Assembly (NCBI GenBank): GCA_016584305.1 | Contig: JACEEZ010025360.1 | Location: 84,501 to 148,500 of the forward strand | Direction: 5' to 3' | DNA: 64,000 nt | DNA from: Chionoecetes opilio | Lineage: Eukaryota > Arthropoda > Malacostraca > Decapoda > Majidae | Notes under the pieces: generated by a model | Database searches by the model: none | The model's input: only the letters and a program-made list of their open reading frames with translations | Told to the model about the DNA's origin: nothing | Shown here: positions 43,885 through 55,419 of the stretch, one piece after another | Position numbering within the stretch: the stretch's first letter is position 1 | How the letters are laid out: every line of letters begins with the position of its first letter | Made by a program: the position numbers and the translations under genes

Positions 43885-43965
43885 GTGTGGAACGTGCAGC
43901 GGCCGCCCTGGCACCACGCCCTCGTGCAGCTCGTGACGCCCAGTGTGGTGGGCGTCGTGACGGAG
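43885..43965 (+). CDS. KIAA0825: KIAA0825-like protein, exon 8
   Basis: Residues 536-562, phase 0: VWNVQRPPWHHALVQLVTPS then VVGVVTE. Acceptor TTGCAG at 43884, donor GTTTGT at 43966. It could in principle start at the three upstream repeat acceptors. From 43735 the frame soon meets a TAA, and from 43785 or 43835 it is shifted. Confidence 0.8.
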
Positions 43966-44159
43966 GTTTGTGCCGCCCTGCCCTTCTGTCGTGCTGCTGA
44001 TGCTGTGTTTTGTCTCGGGAGTGAAGGTCGTACCACCACCACCACCACCACCTCCTCATCTTTTTACTCCTTCTCCTTCAAGCATTCACAGCCTTAATAT
44101 CTTCTCTCAAAAGTCTGACATCCTCCTATAAGCAAAAAAAATAACAAAAGCAATTAATA

Positions 44160-44940
44160 GTATGAAAGAAGTGGTTGTTATTGATAGTAGTAGTAGTGGT
44201 GGTGGTGGTAGTAGTAGTGGTAATAGTAGTACAGGTTGAAGTTCCCAAACTCGGCAACCTCGGGACCAGCGCCGAGCCGAGTAATGGAATTTTCCGACTT
44301 TTAGAACGTAGATATATTAAGGGGAAAAAAAGCATCCAACTTCTTCAAAAGGTCAATTTTTCTCAGAAATACAACTTCTTCAAAAGGTCAATTTTCTCAG
44401 AAATAGTTAACACATTGTTCTTCCTTTTCTTTTCACTTCCACCAGTAGGTGTTCCTGGACGTTTGGGAGCCATAATACCAATAACAGACCTGTAGAAGTA
44501 CACAAAATAACAGTGTACACAACTCTACAGTCACACCACCACTGAACAATAACAACAAACAAATCGGCGGGAGAAATCAAGCGGCCTAGTGTGGTGGCAC
44601 CTAGCGGCCGACCCGCCACTACGTGCCGGGTTTTGGTGTTCTGCCGTGTTTTGGAAAATCCGGAACCATAGCCGAGTTTTGGGTGTTGCCGAGTCTTGGA
44701 TGCCGAGTTTGGGAACTTCAACCTGTAGTAGTAGTGGTAATAGTAGTAGTAGTAGTGGTAATAGTAGTAGTAGTAGTGGTAATAGTAGTAGTAGTAGTGG
44801 TAATAGTAGTAGTAGTAGTGGTAATAGTAGTAGTAGTAGTGGTAATAGTAGTAGTGGTGGTGGTGGTGGTGGTAGTGGTAGTAGTGGTGATGGTGGTGGT
44901 GGTGGTGGTGGTGGTGTGGTGGTGGTGGTGGTGGTGGTAC
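44160..44940. repeat. TAG/TGG trinucleotide microsatellite split by the MITE
   Basis: 44190-44230 and 44726-44940 are (GTA)n, (GTGGTAATA)n and (GTG)n runs on either side of the MITE. The following 44941-45384 shows no feature except the acceptor of exon 9. Confidence 0.9.
44230..44727. mobile_element. Tc1/pogo-type MITE with TA duplication, copy 2
   Basis: A 494-bp element (44232-44725) has ends CAGGTTGAAGTTCCCAAACT and TTTGGGAACTTCAACCTG between TA dinucleotides. It has about 125 internal bases missing from copy 1 (33442-33807), including a direct duplication of CTTCTTCAAAAGGTCAATTT. It inserted into a TAG/TGG microsatellite. Confidence 0.9.
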
Positions 44941-45384
44941 ATGCCTCACTCTCCTCAGGTTTAGTATCAGGGAAAGAAATAGAGTTTAATAAGAGTTGCT
45001 AGCTATCAAGAAAATGTTTCAGGATTGCCATCTATCTGTGGCAAGAGTAGTTCAGTATTTGCTCTTATAGGATATTGAGGCAAGGTATTCATTACAGGTT
45101 TTAGGAAGCAGAACATTTATGATTCTTAACTATAATGCTAAACTAAATATAGAAACTAAAATGTTTACAGCAACAGGTCAGGTTTTACATTTATGTCAGC
45201 ATGTCAGAAACGTGCTTGTGTAGTTTGTTATACAGTCCTACATTATGAAACTTTTCCCCATCACTACAAACCCATGTCCACCAGCAAAGAGTGTAGAGTT
45301 CTGCATGACAACAGTAATCTGAGTTATGGCTGATTATACAATGCACCAGCATCATGAGTGACTCCCTCTACTGTGGCGGTACAG

Positions 45385-45594
45385 GTGCTGCGTGCTGTGC
45401 CGCCGCAGCCCCCCGCCAAGCCGGCACACCCCAGCCAGCTGTCCGTGCGGCTGGAGCACCACCTGGCGGCCTGGACGCTGCAGCTGCTCACTGGCATGGA
45501 GGGCGTGGCCGACATGGTGCCGATGTCCGTCATCTTCACGGCGCACACCATCAACGGCTACCTGCCCCCCACCATCAAGCCCAGCGGCGGACAC
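45385..45594 (+). CDS. KIAA0825: KIAA0825-like protein, exon 9
   Basis: Residues 563-632, phase 0: VLRAVPPQPPAKPAHPSQLS, then LEHHLAAWTLQLLTGMEGVA and TINGYLPPTIKPSGGH. Acceptor GTACAG at 45384, donor GTGAGT at 45595, which continues directly as a GT run. Confidence 0.87.
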
Positions 45595-45850
45595 GTGAGT
45601 GTGTGTGTGTGTTGACCTAGTTGTGTTTTACACTGGTGTGGTCCCGTCTCCGTAGCTACATTTATCCAGTCTTTCTTTCAATTGGTGCACATTCTTTGTC
45701 GATATCACTTCCTCATTTAGTCCATTCCAAACTTCTACTTTTCTATAAAGGAAGCTGTACTTCTTTATGTTGTTCAGGCATCTCCCTTTGCCTAGTTGTT
45801 TTGTATGTCCTCTTGTGTATCGACCTCTTTGTGGCAGGGACTTGTTATCT
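45595..45850 (-). mobile_element. LINE-beta 3' end with its tail on the exon 9 donor
   Basis: GTGAGTGTGTGTGTGTGTTG followed by ACCTAGTTGTGTTTTACACT and GGTGTGGTCCCGTCTCCGTA is the reverse complement of the LINE-beta 3' terminus with its (CA)n tail. The exon 9 donor is the outermost part of that GT run. Confidence 0.88.
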
Positions 45851-45934
45851 TCCTCCCTTCATCAGTGTGGGGAGGCAGGGACTTGTTGCTGTCTTCCACC
45901 CTTCATCCATTTGAAGTGGATAAAGGGATACAAT

Positions 45935-46237
45935 AAAGGTGATGTAGGGAAAGTTCTTACGGCTAGTAACCAGGGTAGAACAAGAAGTAACAGATTCAAG
46001 CTGGAAAAGTGTAGATTTAAAAAAGAAATAAGGAAAAACTGGTTCACAAATAGGGTGGTAAATGATTGGAATGGACTCAGTAATCAGGTGGTTAGTGCGG
46101 AGTCATTAGGGAGCTTTAAAAGAAGGCTGGACAATTTCATGGATGGGGATGAAAGGTGGATGTAGGTAGTGTTAAGTAACAGGAACTACCTTGTGTAGGT
46201 CTTGCGGCCTCTTGTAGCTTCCTTATGTTCATATGTA
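45935..46237 (+). mobile_element. LINE-alpha 3' end
   Basis: Encodes SNRFKLEKCRFKKEIRKNWF, NRVVNDWNGLSNQVVSAES and RRLDNFMDGDERWM, then the family 3' UTR. The tail is very short. Confidence 0.9.
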
Positions 46238-46417
46238 TTACTTATCCTGATGTGGCACAGGCAGCCTCTGGTCTCTGGTAACAAAGGGGCACACAGGGAC
46301 AACATGCCTTACCTTGCACGCCTGCCACACAAGGAGGTCACAGTGCCTTGAATTACTATCTGTGACTCCTCTGTTGGGTGAAGTATTGCTGCGGCAGGAA
46401 GGAAGGCAATAACAGGT

Positions 46418-46497
46418 TGTCATAAGAACATAAGTGAACATAAGAAAATAAGTAAGCTACAAGAGGCCGCGAGACCTACACGTGGTAGTTCCTGTCT
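46418..46497 (-). mobile_element. LINE-alpha 3' tail, antisense
   Basis: AAGAACATAAGTGAACATAA and GCTACAAGAGGCCGCGAGAC are the reverse complement of the LINE-alpha 3' UTR and tail. Further 5' sequence is absent. Confidence 0.8.
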
Positions 46498-47267
46498 TGT
46501 CTCTGCGTGGCTGAGGATTCCAACCCTGCACCTCCCTGTCGTGTGCCAACCACTACACCAAACACGGCACTGGTATTCTCCTGCACACAAGAGTAGCTGT
46601 CTGGTGCAAACTTGTATCCAGTGTCTTCATTATCTACCCTGATCTGCTGTGATGGCCATGGCTTCAGATCTCCTCAAGGGGTCGGCACATGACGCTACTC
46701 CTACGCACTCCCTCCCTCTTACCCTCCCATCAAGCATTGCAGCACTGTCCTCACATTTCACAAGTGTTGGAATACTTGAGAGAGAGGGAGGGGGAATGAG
46801 AGGGATGGAGGATATAGGAGTATCACTTACCATCATCACAAGCGCAGTTTTATAAGTGAAGATGTGTTGTGTATCATCGTCATTACTATCATCATTGCAA
46901 GTACAGTTTTCTGGTACAAATACATGTTCTATGTCCTCCTCCTCCTCCTCCTCCTCCTCCTCCTCCTTATCATCATCAACAACAACAGGAGAGCCTTCTA
47001 GTGGTACCTTATCGCGTCATCACCGTCACTCATCTTTATTGTTGTCATCACTTCTCTTATTACTTGAAATTATTAAGTAGGTCAATGTATATCAATAGTC
47101 CACTTTAGTCCACGAAAGACAACGATAATATCATGGCCTGAGGTCCATAAAAGAGCTTGGGCTTGATGGACCGTGGCTTGTACGACTGTAGAATTGATTA
47201 TGAACATTATTGTATTACACCAAGCCGAATAAACTATCAAGTATCACTACCACCTCTCCCTCCTCAG
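46498..47267. other. Intron 9 remainder
   Basis: No gene or transposon end recognised. A (TCC)n run at 46937-46966 is followed by CAT/CAA-rich low complexity. Confidence 0.4.
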
Positions 47268-47461
47268 GTCATCACACAGCTGGTGGTGAGTGCGATCTAC
47301 TCCGTCATCAACTCCCGCTCGTCGCTGGACCAGCTGAACGAGGTGCCCATCACGGACGGCCAGTGGGACATGATGATTGCCGTGGGGGAGCGCCTGTGTT
47401 CGCTGCACGACGGCAACTACGACGCCCACCTCAAGCGCATGACCCTCGCCCTGCTGGCACA
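47268..47461 (+). CDS. KIAA0825: KIAA0825-like protein, exon 10
   Basis: Residues 633-697: VITQLVVSAIYSVINSRSSL, then GQWDMMIAVGERLCSLHDGN and HLKRMTLALLA, ending on two bases of the next codon. Acceptor CTCAG at 47267, donor GTGAGT at 47462. Joining to exon 11 gives CAG (Q). Confidence 0.87.
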
Positions 47462-47825
47462 GTGAGTCTGCCGGCATCACCTATACACTGTTTTTTAAGG
47501 AGGCCAAAATTCCATTCTATCTTAAGGTCTCATGCTTAAAATTATGCCCATGTTTGCCTAATAATAGGGTTAACTATGATAAAATACAACTGAAATTTAG
47601 AAGAAGTGTAGTCTTCCCTTCTCCTGGCATCAAATATCAGTCAGTAAGCAGCAAGGGGGCAGCATTTTTTGCCTCATTAAAAGAAATAGACTTTAGTACA
47701 GGAACTCCCCCACTCAGGAACGTAGATGTTTCCTAGGGTTCGTTCTGAACTTGAAATTGAAACTTTACTTTTGTCAATACAGGATACTTACTGTGCACAG
47801 CCTTGTAAGAAAAATGTTTGTACAG

Positions 47826-48362
47826 TACAGTAAACCCTCACCATCCCTAACCAATGGGTAGGAAGGGCTGACGTTATATCCCAGGGATCCAAATTTTTCG
47901 CATATTTGTTTATTACATGAGGTGAAAGGCTGCTATTTCCGACCATTTCCGTGTATAAACTTTGTTTGTTACATTAGATGAGTTTGTATACTTATGTACT
48001 TACATGCAGCCATCACAAATACTACACACATACAGGGTAATTAAAACTACATGGTGAGGCCCGGCAGGCAACGTGGTGAGACAAGGGAGACAGGCAACGT
48101 GGTGAGGCCCAGGAGGACGTGAGAGGAGGTGTTTACCCTCGGGCCAACAAAGCCAGACTGATCAGCGCACAGCCACGCACTGCCCGGTCAGCTTTGTTTT
48201 CACTGCCACCGTCCAACCTGTGTGTACTTGTTTGGCCGGCCCGCCACCGAACCAAACCCTGAATTTATTCGGTAAATCCTCGCATATATCGGACTGGCAG
48301 AAAAAGTTAGTTAAAGCCGAAATTTGTTATATCGAGGTCCGTAAAAGTGAGGGTTTACCGTA
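47826..48362. mobile_element. pogo/Tigger-like MITE with TA duplication
   Basis: A 533-bp element (47828-48360) starts CAGTAAACCCTCACCATCC and ends with the inverted AAAGTGAGGGTTTACCG, flanked by TA. The termini are related to the 18128 element. No transposase frame. Confidence 0.8.
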
Positions 48363-48449
48363 CAGCTATTCACCAATATGTCAGTATATTTCATCAGCCT
48401 TATACGGAATGTCCTTAGTTGAATGGTTGTTGCTATCGCCATCACCCCT

Positions 48450-48545
48450 ACCCCTACCTACCCTACCCCTTCACCCTACCTACCCTACCCCTATCACCCT
48501 ACCTACCTTACCCCTATCACCCTACCTACCCTACCCCTATCATCC
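48450..48545. repeat. CCTACC-rich minisatellite
   Basis: Short tandem units of CCCTACCTACCCTACCCCTA with CAC interruptions. The rest of intron 10 up to 49021 has only a (GAT)n run near 48988. Confidence 0.85.
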
Positions 48546-49021
48546 CCACCCCTGGCTTCACTCTAATGCTTCCGAGGCTTGTCAGGAGGATTAAATGGAA
48601 ATCACAATTTGTACATGGAGACAGGTTTGTTTGTACATGTAACTTGAACGTGTAGGCAGGGCATTGCTTGTGCTGATGTATATTTTCTTCTATCATTAAA
48701 GTGGTAAAGGGATATAATACTAAGAGGAAACAAAAAAATAACCTCTTACTTAAATTCTGCTGCTCCTTAAAGATCATACAGTGGAAGAAGGAAAAAAAAT
48801 GGTCATTAATGTTACTTCATCAATTGTATCAGTTATCAGCAGCATCAATTACTGCCGCACACACTGTCATTCCACATAACAGGCAATGGCAAACCCTCTC
48901 ACACTCCCAGCATCTATTTTTCCTTTTTATTGAATTTATTGTTGATTGTCATTTCTCATGTCATGTTTTTTACTTTCAAAGAAAACAGATGATGATGATG
49001 ATGATGATGCACTGCTTCCAG

Positions 49022-49154
49022 GCTTGAGGAGTTTGAGGAGGAAGGGGAGGAGGACAGCCTGGACGAGTACACCGATGAGGATGTGATTGAGAGCATGTGC
49101 ACCGCGCTGGCCAACACTGTACTGTCCCACGTCCAGGGCCAGCACGCACTGGTG
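49022..49154 (+). CDS. KIAA0825: KIAA0825-like protein, exon 11
   Basis: Residues 697-741: a strongly acidic segment LEEFEEEGEEDSLDEYTDED followed by VIESMCTALANTVLSHVQGQ and HALV. Acceptor TTCCAG at 49021. The donor is taken as GTGAGG at 49155, which keeps phase 0; a GT three bases earlier would drop one Val. The donor region is the seed of the following array. Confidence 0.82.
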
Positions 49155-51077
49155 GTGAGGCAGGGGTGGTGTGTGGTGTGTGGCTGGTGTGTGGTGTGTG
49201 GCTGTTATGTGGCTGGTGTGTGGCTGGTGTGTGGTGTGTGGCTGTTATGTGGCTGGTGTGTGGTGTGGTGTGTGGCTGGTGTGTGGTGAGGCAGTGGTGG
49301 TGTGTGGTGAGGCAGTGATGGTGTGTGGTGAGGCAGTGGTGGTGTGTGGTGAGGCAGTGATGATGTGTGGTGAGGCAGTGGTGGTGTGTGGTGAGGCAGT
49401 GGTGGTATGTGGTGAGACAGTGGTGGTGTGTGGTGAGGCAGTGGTGGTGTGTGGTGAGGCAGTGGTGGTGTGTGGTGAGACAGTGGTGGTGAGGCAGTGG
49501 TGGTGTGTGGTGAGGCAGTGGTGGGTGTGTGGTGAGACAATGGTGGTGAGGCAGTGGTGGTGTGTGGTGAGGCAGTGGTGGTGTGTGTGGTGAGGCAGTG
49601 GTGGTGTGTGGTGAGACAGTGGTGGTGTGGGTGAGACAGTGATGGTGTGTGGTGAGGCAGTGGTGGTGTGTGGTGAGACAGTGGTGGTGAGGCAGTGGTG
49701 GTGTGTGGTGAGGCAGTGGTGGTGTGTGGTGAGACAGTGGTGGTGTGTGGTGAGACAGTGGTGGTGTGTGGTGAGGCAGTGGTGGTGTGTGGTGAGGCAG
49801 TGGTGGTGTGTGGTGAGGCAGTGGTGGTGTGTGGTGAGGCAGTGGTGGTGTGTGGTGAGACAGTGGTGGTGTGTGGTGAGGCAGTGGTGGTGTGTGGTGA
49901 GACAGTGGTAGTGTGTGGTGAGGCAGTGGTGGTGTGTGGTGAGACAGTGGTGGTGTGTGGTGAGGCAGTGGTGGTGTGTGGTGAGACAGTGGTGGTGTGT
50001 GGTGAGACAGTTGGTGGTGTGTGGTGAGACAGTGGTTGGTGTGTGGTGAGGCAGTGGTGGTGTGTGGTGAGACAGTGGTGTGTGGTGGTGAGACAGTGGT
50101 GGTGTGTGGTGAGGCAGTGGTGGTGTGTGGTGAGGCAGTGGTGGTGTGTGGTGAGACAGTGGTGGTGTGTGGTGAGACAGTGGTGGTGTGTGGTGAGGCA
50201 GTGGTGGTGTGTGGTGAGGCAGTGGTGGTGTGTGGTGAGACTGGTGTGTGTGGTGAGGCAGTGGTGGTGTGTGGTGAGGCAGTGGTGGTGTGTGGTGAGA
50301 CAGTGGTGGTGTGTGGTGAGGCAGTGGTGTGTGTGGTGAGACAGTGGTGGTGTGTGGTGAGACAGTGGTGGTGTGTGGTGAGGCAGTGGTGGGTGTGTGG
50401 TGAGACAGTGGTGGTGTGTGGTGAGGCAGTGGTGGTGTGTGGTGAGACAGTGGTGGTGTGTGGTGAGGCAGTGGTGGTGTGTGGTGAGACAGTGGTGGTG
50501 TGTGGTGAGACAGTGGTGGTGTGTGGTGAGGCAGTGGTGGTGTGTGGTGAGACTGGTGGTGTGTGTGAGCAGTGGTGGTGTGTGGTGAGACAGTGGTGGT
50601 GTGTGGTGAGGCAGTGGTGGTGTGTGGTGAGACAGTGGTGGTGTGTGGTGAGGCAGTGGTGGTGTGTGTTGAGGCAGTGGTGGTGTGTGGTGAGGCAGGG
50701 GTGGTGTGTGGTGAGGCGGGGGTGGTGTGTGGTGGTATGTGGCTGGTGTGTGGTGAGGCAGTGGTGGTATGTGGTGAGGCAGTGGTGGTGTGTGGTGAGA
50801 CAGTGGTGGTGTGTGGTGAGACAGTGGTGGTGTGTGGTGAGGCAGTGGTGGTGTGTGGTGAGACAGTGGTGGTGTGTGGTGAGGCAGTGGTGGTGTGTGG
50901 TGAGACAGTGGTGGTGTGTGGTGAGGCAGTGATGGTGTGTGGTGAGACAGTGGTGGTGTGTGGTGAGGCAGTGGTGGTGTGTGGTGAGACAGTGGTGGTG
51001 TGTGGTGAGGCAGTGGTGGTGTGTGGTGAGACAGTGGTGAGGCAGTGGTGGTGTGTGGTGAGGCAGTGGTGGTGTGA
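49155..51077. repeat. 21-bp minisatellite repeating the exon 11 donor
   Basis: Unit GTGAGGCAGTGGTGGTGTGT plus G, with GTGAGAC as the common variant, about 90 copies. It begins at the exon-intron boundary, and every unit presents G|GTGAGG or G|GTGAGA. The first few units differ (GTGTGGCTG). Stop-free frames across the array are artefacts. Confidence 0.97.
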
Positions 51078-51090
51078 CCGTGTACTTACC

Positions 51091-51306
51091 TATAGTCGCC
51101 GCATGTTAAGTTGGCGAAAATGGGGTCCCTTCACTCCCCCCTTCCGAACGCACGGGATTGGCTGAGGTGTTGGGTGTTGGGGCTTTAGGGTGGAACTTGG
51201 AGTAAGGCATTCTCACCCAACACCCAACACCTCAGCCAAGCCCGTGCATTCGGAAGGGGGGAGTGAAGGGGCCCCATTTCCGCCAACTTAGCGTGCGGCG
51301 AGTATA
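51091..51306. mobile_element. Hairpin MITE, 95-bp inverted arms
   Basis: TATAGTCGCCGCATGTTAAG and TTGGCG... form the left arm. The right arm is its near-complement ending TGCGGCGAGTATA, with about 30 bases between the arms. A TA on each side fits a TA duplication. It sits at the end of the 21-bp array. Confidence 0.85.
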
Positions 51307-51530
51307 GTTGTGGCACACAGGGCCTGAACCATACTTGTGTTGTCCTGTCTCTGTTTGTTTATCTAGGTGTTCTCTAGATTAATGCACACTTCTCGCCGCT
51401 CACACCCGTTCTTTGAGTCATTCCGAGGCTCTGTACTTCTATGTGGAAAGCCAGACTTCTTTGTTATTCAAGCATCTTCCTTTTCTTAATATGTTAGTTT
51501 TCTCTCAAATATCCAGCTTCTTTTTCTCCT
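51307..51530 (-). mobile_element. LINE-beta 3' end
   Basis: CAGGGCCTGAACCATACTTG, GTCCTGTCTCTG and GAAAGCCAGACTTCTTTG match the minus-strand LINE-beta 3' region. Diverged. Confidence 0.7.
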
Positions 51531-52309
51531 CTTAATAGTAAGTCTTCTATGTTAACTTCCAATAGTCTTTTTATCTTTTTATATACTTTACGTATGGCTG
51601 TTGATGTGTTGAGGGTTTGTGTTGTGAAGTAGTGTTGATATTATGAGTGTTGCTTTAAGCCTGCCTTCAATATTATCTGATAAATTTTGAGGGACTATTG
51701 AGAGGTTTGGATGTTTTTCATGTACTCCATCATGGGAAGCCAAGTCTTAATGAAACCTTTTGCTCTATGGAGTTATACATGATACACAGGGTTGGTGCTT
51801 CCAGTGCATGGTTTCTACATCATTATTCATGTCTAATGCAAGAAACATTTCCTCTAAATAATTTGAAAACCTTTACTGCAACGTGTTTGTCCGCTGTAAT
51901 GTTGTTTTAATGCTGCATGATGTCCAGTGACAACACCACACTGGCCATGCTGCCTGTGTGTGAATAGTCCGGCTAGACCCTGAGCTGTTCACTGAGAGGA
52001 CAGTTTTGTACCTTGGCAATACAGGGACAAACTTGCATATTGTTTTAGGGTGACTAACTTTGCACAAACTACTTATGCTCTTTTGTAATTGCAGTTTCTC
52101 GTCATGTCCTTGTAGTTGGCTCATTATTTTTTGCATCTAAATACACGTAAACACTTCAAAATGAACACTTTGATGAAGTTTTTTACTAGAATAGTTTTTT
52201 TCTACACATTCTGCTGGGTGGCTATGTAGAAAAATTCATGGATAGAAGCATATTTTTTCGCCCTATGCATGGTTAGGTCAAGCAGTGATTGATGTATGAC
52301 TGAGGTTAC
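51531..52309. other. No recognised feature
   Basis: Ordinary intronic sequence with no coding content or repeat identified. Confidence 0.4.
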
Positions 52310-55300
52310 TTCCCACATCATAAATAGTCCTACACAGGCATAGTCCTACACCTCATAAATAGTCCTACACAGGCATAGTCCTACACCTCATAAATAGTCC
52401 TACACAGGCATAGTCCTACACACATCATAAATAGTCCTACACACATCATAAATAGTCCTACACAGGCATAGTCCTACACAGGCATAGTCCTACACACATC
52501 ATAAATAGTCCTACACAGGCATAGTCCTACACACATCATAAATAGTCCTACACAGGCATAGTCCTACACCTCATAAATAGTCCTACACAGGCATAGTCCT
52601 ACACACCTCATAAATAGTCCTACACAGGCATAGTCCTACACACCTCATAAATAGTCCTACACAGGCATAGTCCTACACACTCATAAATATCCTACAAGGC
52701 ATAGTCCTACACACCTCATAAATAGTCCTACACAGGCATAGTCCTACACACTAAAATGCCTAAATAGTCCTACACACCTCATAAATAGTCCTACACAGGC
52801 CCATAATAGTCCTACACACATCATAAATAGTCTACACAGGCATAGTCCTACACACCTCATAAATAGTCCTACACAGGCATAGTCCTACACACCTCATAAA
52901 TAGTCCTACACAGGCATAGTCCTACACACCTCATAATAGTCCTACACAGGCATAGTCCTACACACCTCATAAATAGTCCTACACAGGCATAGTCCTACAC
53001 CTCATAAATAGTCCTACACACATCATAAATAGTCCTACACAGGCATAGTCCTACACACCTCATAAATAGTCCTACACAGGCATAGTCCTACACCTCATAA
53101 ATAGTCCTACACACCTCACAAATAGTCCTACACACCTCATAAATAGTCCTACACACCTCATAAATAGTCCTACACAGGCATAGTCCTACACCTCATAAAT
53201 AGTCCTACACACATCATAAATAGTCCTACACAGGCATAGTCCTACACACCTCATAATAGTCCTACACAGGCATAGTCCTACACCTCATAAATAGTCCTAC
53301 ACACCTCACAAATAGTCCTACACAGGCATAGTCCTACACACATCATAAATAGTCCTACACACCTCATAAATAGTCCTACACAGGCATAGTCCTACACCTC
53401 ATAAATAGTCCTACACAGGCATAGTCCTACACACCTCATAAATAGTCCTACACAGGCATAGTCCTACACACCTCATAAATAGTCCTACACAGGCATAGTC
53501 CTACACACCTCACAAATAGTCCTACACAGGCATAGTCCTACACCTCATAATAGTCCTACACACATCATAAATAGTCCTACACACATCATAAATAGTCCTA
53601 CACACCTCATAAATAGTCCTACACAGGCATAGTCCTACACACCTCATAAATAGTCCTACACAGGCATAGTCCTACACACCTCATAAATAGTCCTACACAG
53701 GCATAGTCCTACACACCTCATAATAGTCCTACACAGGCATAGTCCTACACACCTCATAAATAGTCCTACACAGGCATAGTCCTACACACATCATAAATAG
53801 TCCTACACAGGCATAGTCCTACACACATCATAAATAGTCCTACACAGGCATAGTCCTACACACCTCATAAATAGTCCTACACAGGCATAGTCCTACACAC
53901 CTCATAAATAGTCCTACACACCTCATAAATAGTCCTACACAGGCATAGTCCTACACACCTCATAAATAGTCCTACACAGGCATAGTCCTACACACCTCAT
54001 AAATAGTCCTACACAGGCATAGTCCTACACACCTCATAAATAGTCCTACACAGGCATAGTCCTAAAACCTCATAAATAGTCCTACACAGGCATAGTCCTA
54101 CACCTCATAAATAGTCCTACACAGGCATAGTCCTACACACATCATAAATAGTCCTACACAGGCATAGTCCTACACACATCATAAATAGTCCTACACAGGC
54201 ATAGTCCTACACACCTCATAAATAGTCCTACACAGGCATAGTCCTACACACATCATAAATAGTCCTACACAGGCATAGTCCTACACCTCATAAATAGTCC
54301 TACACAGGCATAGTCCTACACACATCATAAATAGTCCTACACAGGCATAGTCCTACACACATCATAAATAGTCCTACACAGGCATAGTCCTACACACCTC
54401 ATAAATAGTCCTACACAGGCATAGTCCTACACACCTCATAAATAGTCCTACACAGGCATAGTCCTACACACCTCATAAATAGTCCTACACAGGCATAGTC
54501 CTACACACCTCATAAATAGTCCTACACACCTCATAAATAGTCCTACACAGGCATAGTCCTACACACATCATAAATAGTCCTACACAGGCATAGTCCTACA
54601 CCTCACAAATAGTCCTACACAGGCATAGTCCTACACACATCATAAATAGTCCTACACAGGCATAGTCCTACACACCTCACAAATAGTCCTACACAGGCAA
54701 TAGTCCTACACACATCATAAATAGTCCTACACAGGCATAGTCCTACACCTCATAAATAGTCCTACACAGGCATAGTCCTACACACCTCACAAATAGTCCT
54801 ACACAGGCATAGTCCTACACCTCATAAATAGTCCTACACAGGCATAGTCCTACACACATCATAAATAGTCCTACACAGGCATAGTCCTACACCTCATAAA
54901 TAGTCCTACACACCTCATAAATAGTCCTACACAGGCATAGTCCTACACACCTCACAAATAGTCCTACACAGGCATAGTCCTACACACATCATAAATAGTC
55001 CTACACAGGCATAGTCCTACACACCTCATAAATAGTCCTACACAGGCATAGTCCTACACACCTCATAAATAGTCCTACACAGGCATAGTCCTACACATCA
55101 TAAATAGTCCTACACAGGCATAGTCCTACACACCTCATAAATAGTCCTACACAGGCATAGTCCTACACACATCATAAATAGTCCTACACAGGCATAGTCC
55201 TACACACATCATAAATAGTCCTACACAGGCATAGTCCTACACCTCATAAATAGTCCTACACAGGCATAGTCCTACACACATCATAAATAGTCCTACACAG

Positions 55301-55408
55301 GCATAGTCCTACACACATCATAAATAGTCCTACACAGGCATAGTCCTACACCTCATAAATAGTCCTACACACATCATAAATAGTCCTACACACCTCATAA
55401 ATAGTCTG
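52310..55408. repeat. 37-bp minisatellite ending at the exon 12 acceptor
   Basis: Unit CATAGTCCTACACACCTCAT plus AAATAGTCCTACACAGG, about 84 copies, with variant half-units (CACATCATAAATAGTCCTA). The array ends 11 bp before exon 12. Only the CTGTCTCGGCGCAG just before the exon is not array sequence. Confidence 0.97.
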
Positions 55409-55419
55409 TCTCGGCGCAG

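Noticed and set aside
48970..49020. (GAT)n run before exon 11 as an acidic coding extension
   Set aside because: It precedes the TTCCAG acceptor, and exon 10 joins to exon 11 in frame without it.
49205..51165. Val-Cys-Gly and Trp-Cys-Val repeat frames
   Set aside because: They are translations of the 21-bp donor array in different frames.
52310..55408. Resemblance to a CRISPR array
   Set aside because: Units are contiguous 37-bp repeats without unique spacers, in a eukaryotic intron. The same applies to the 55-bp array at 28856-32485.
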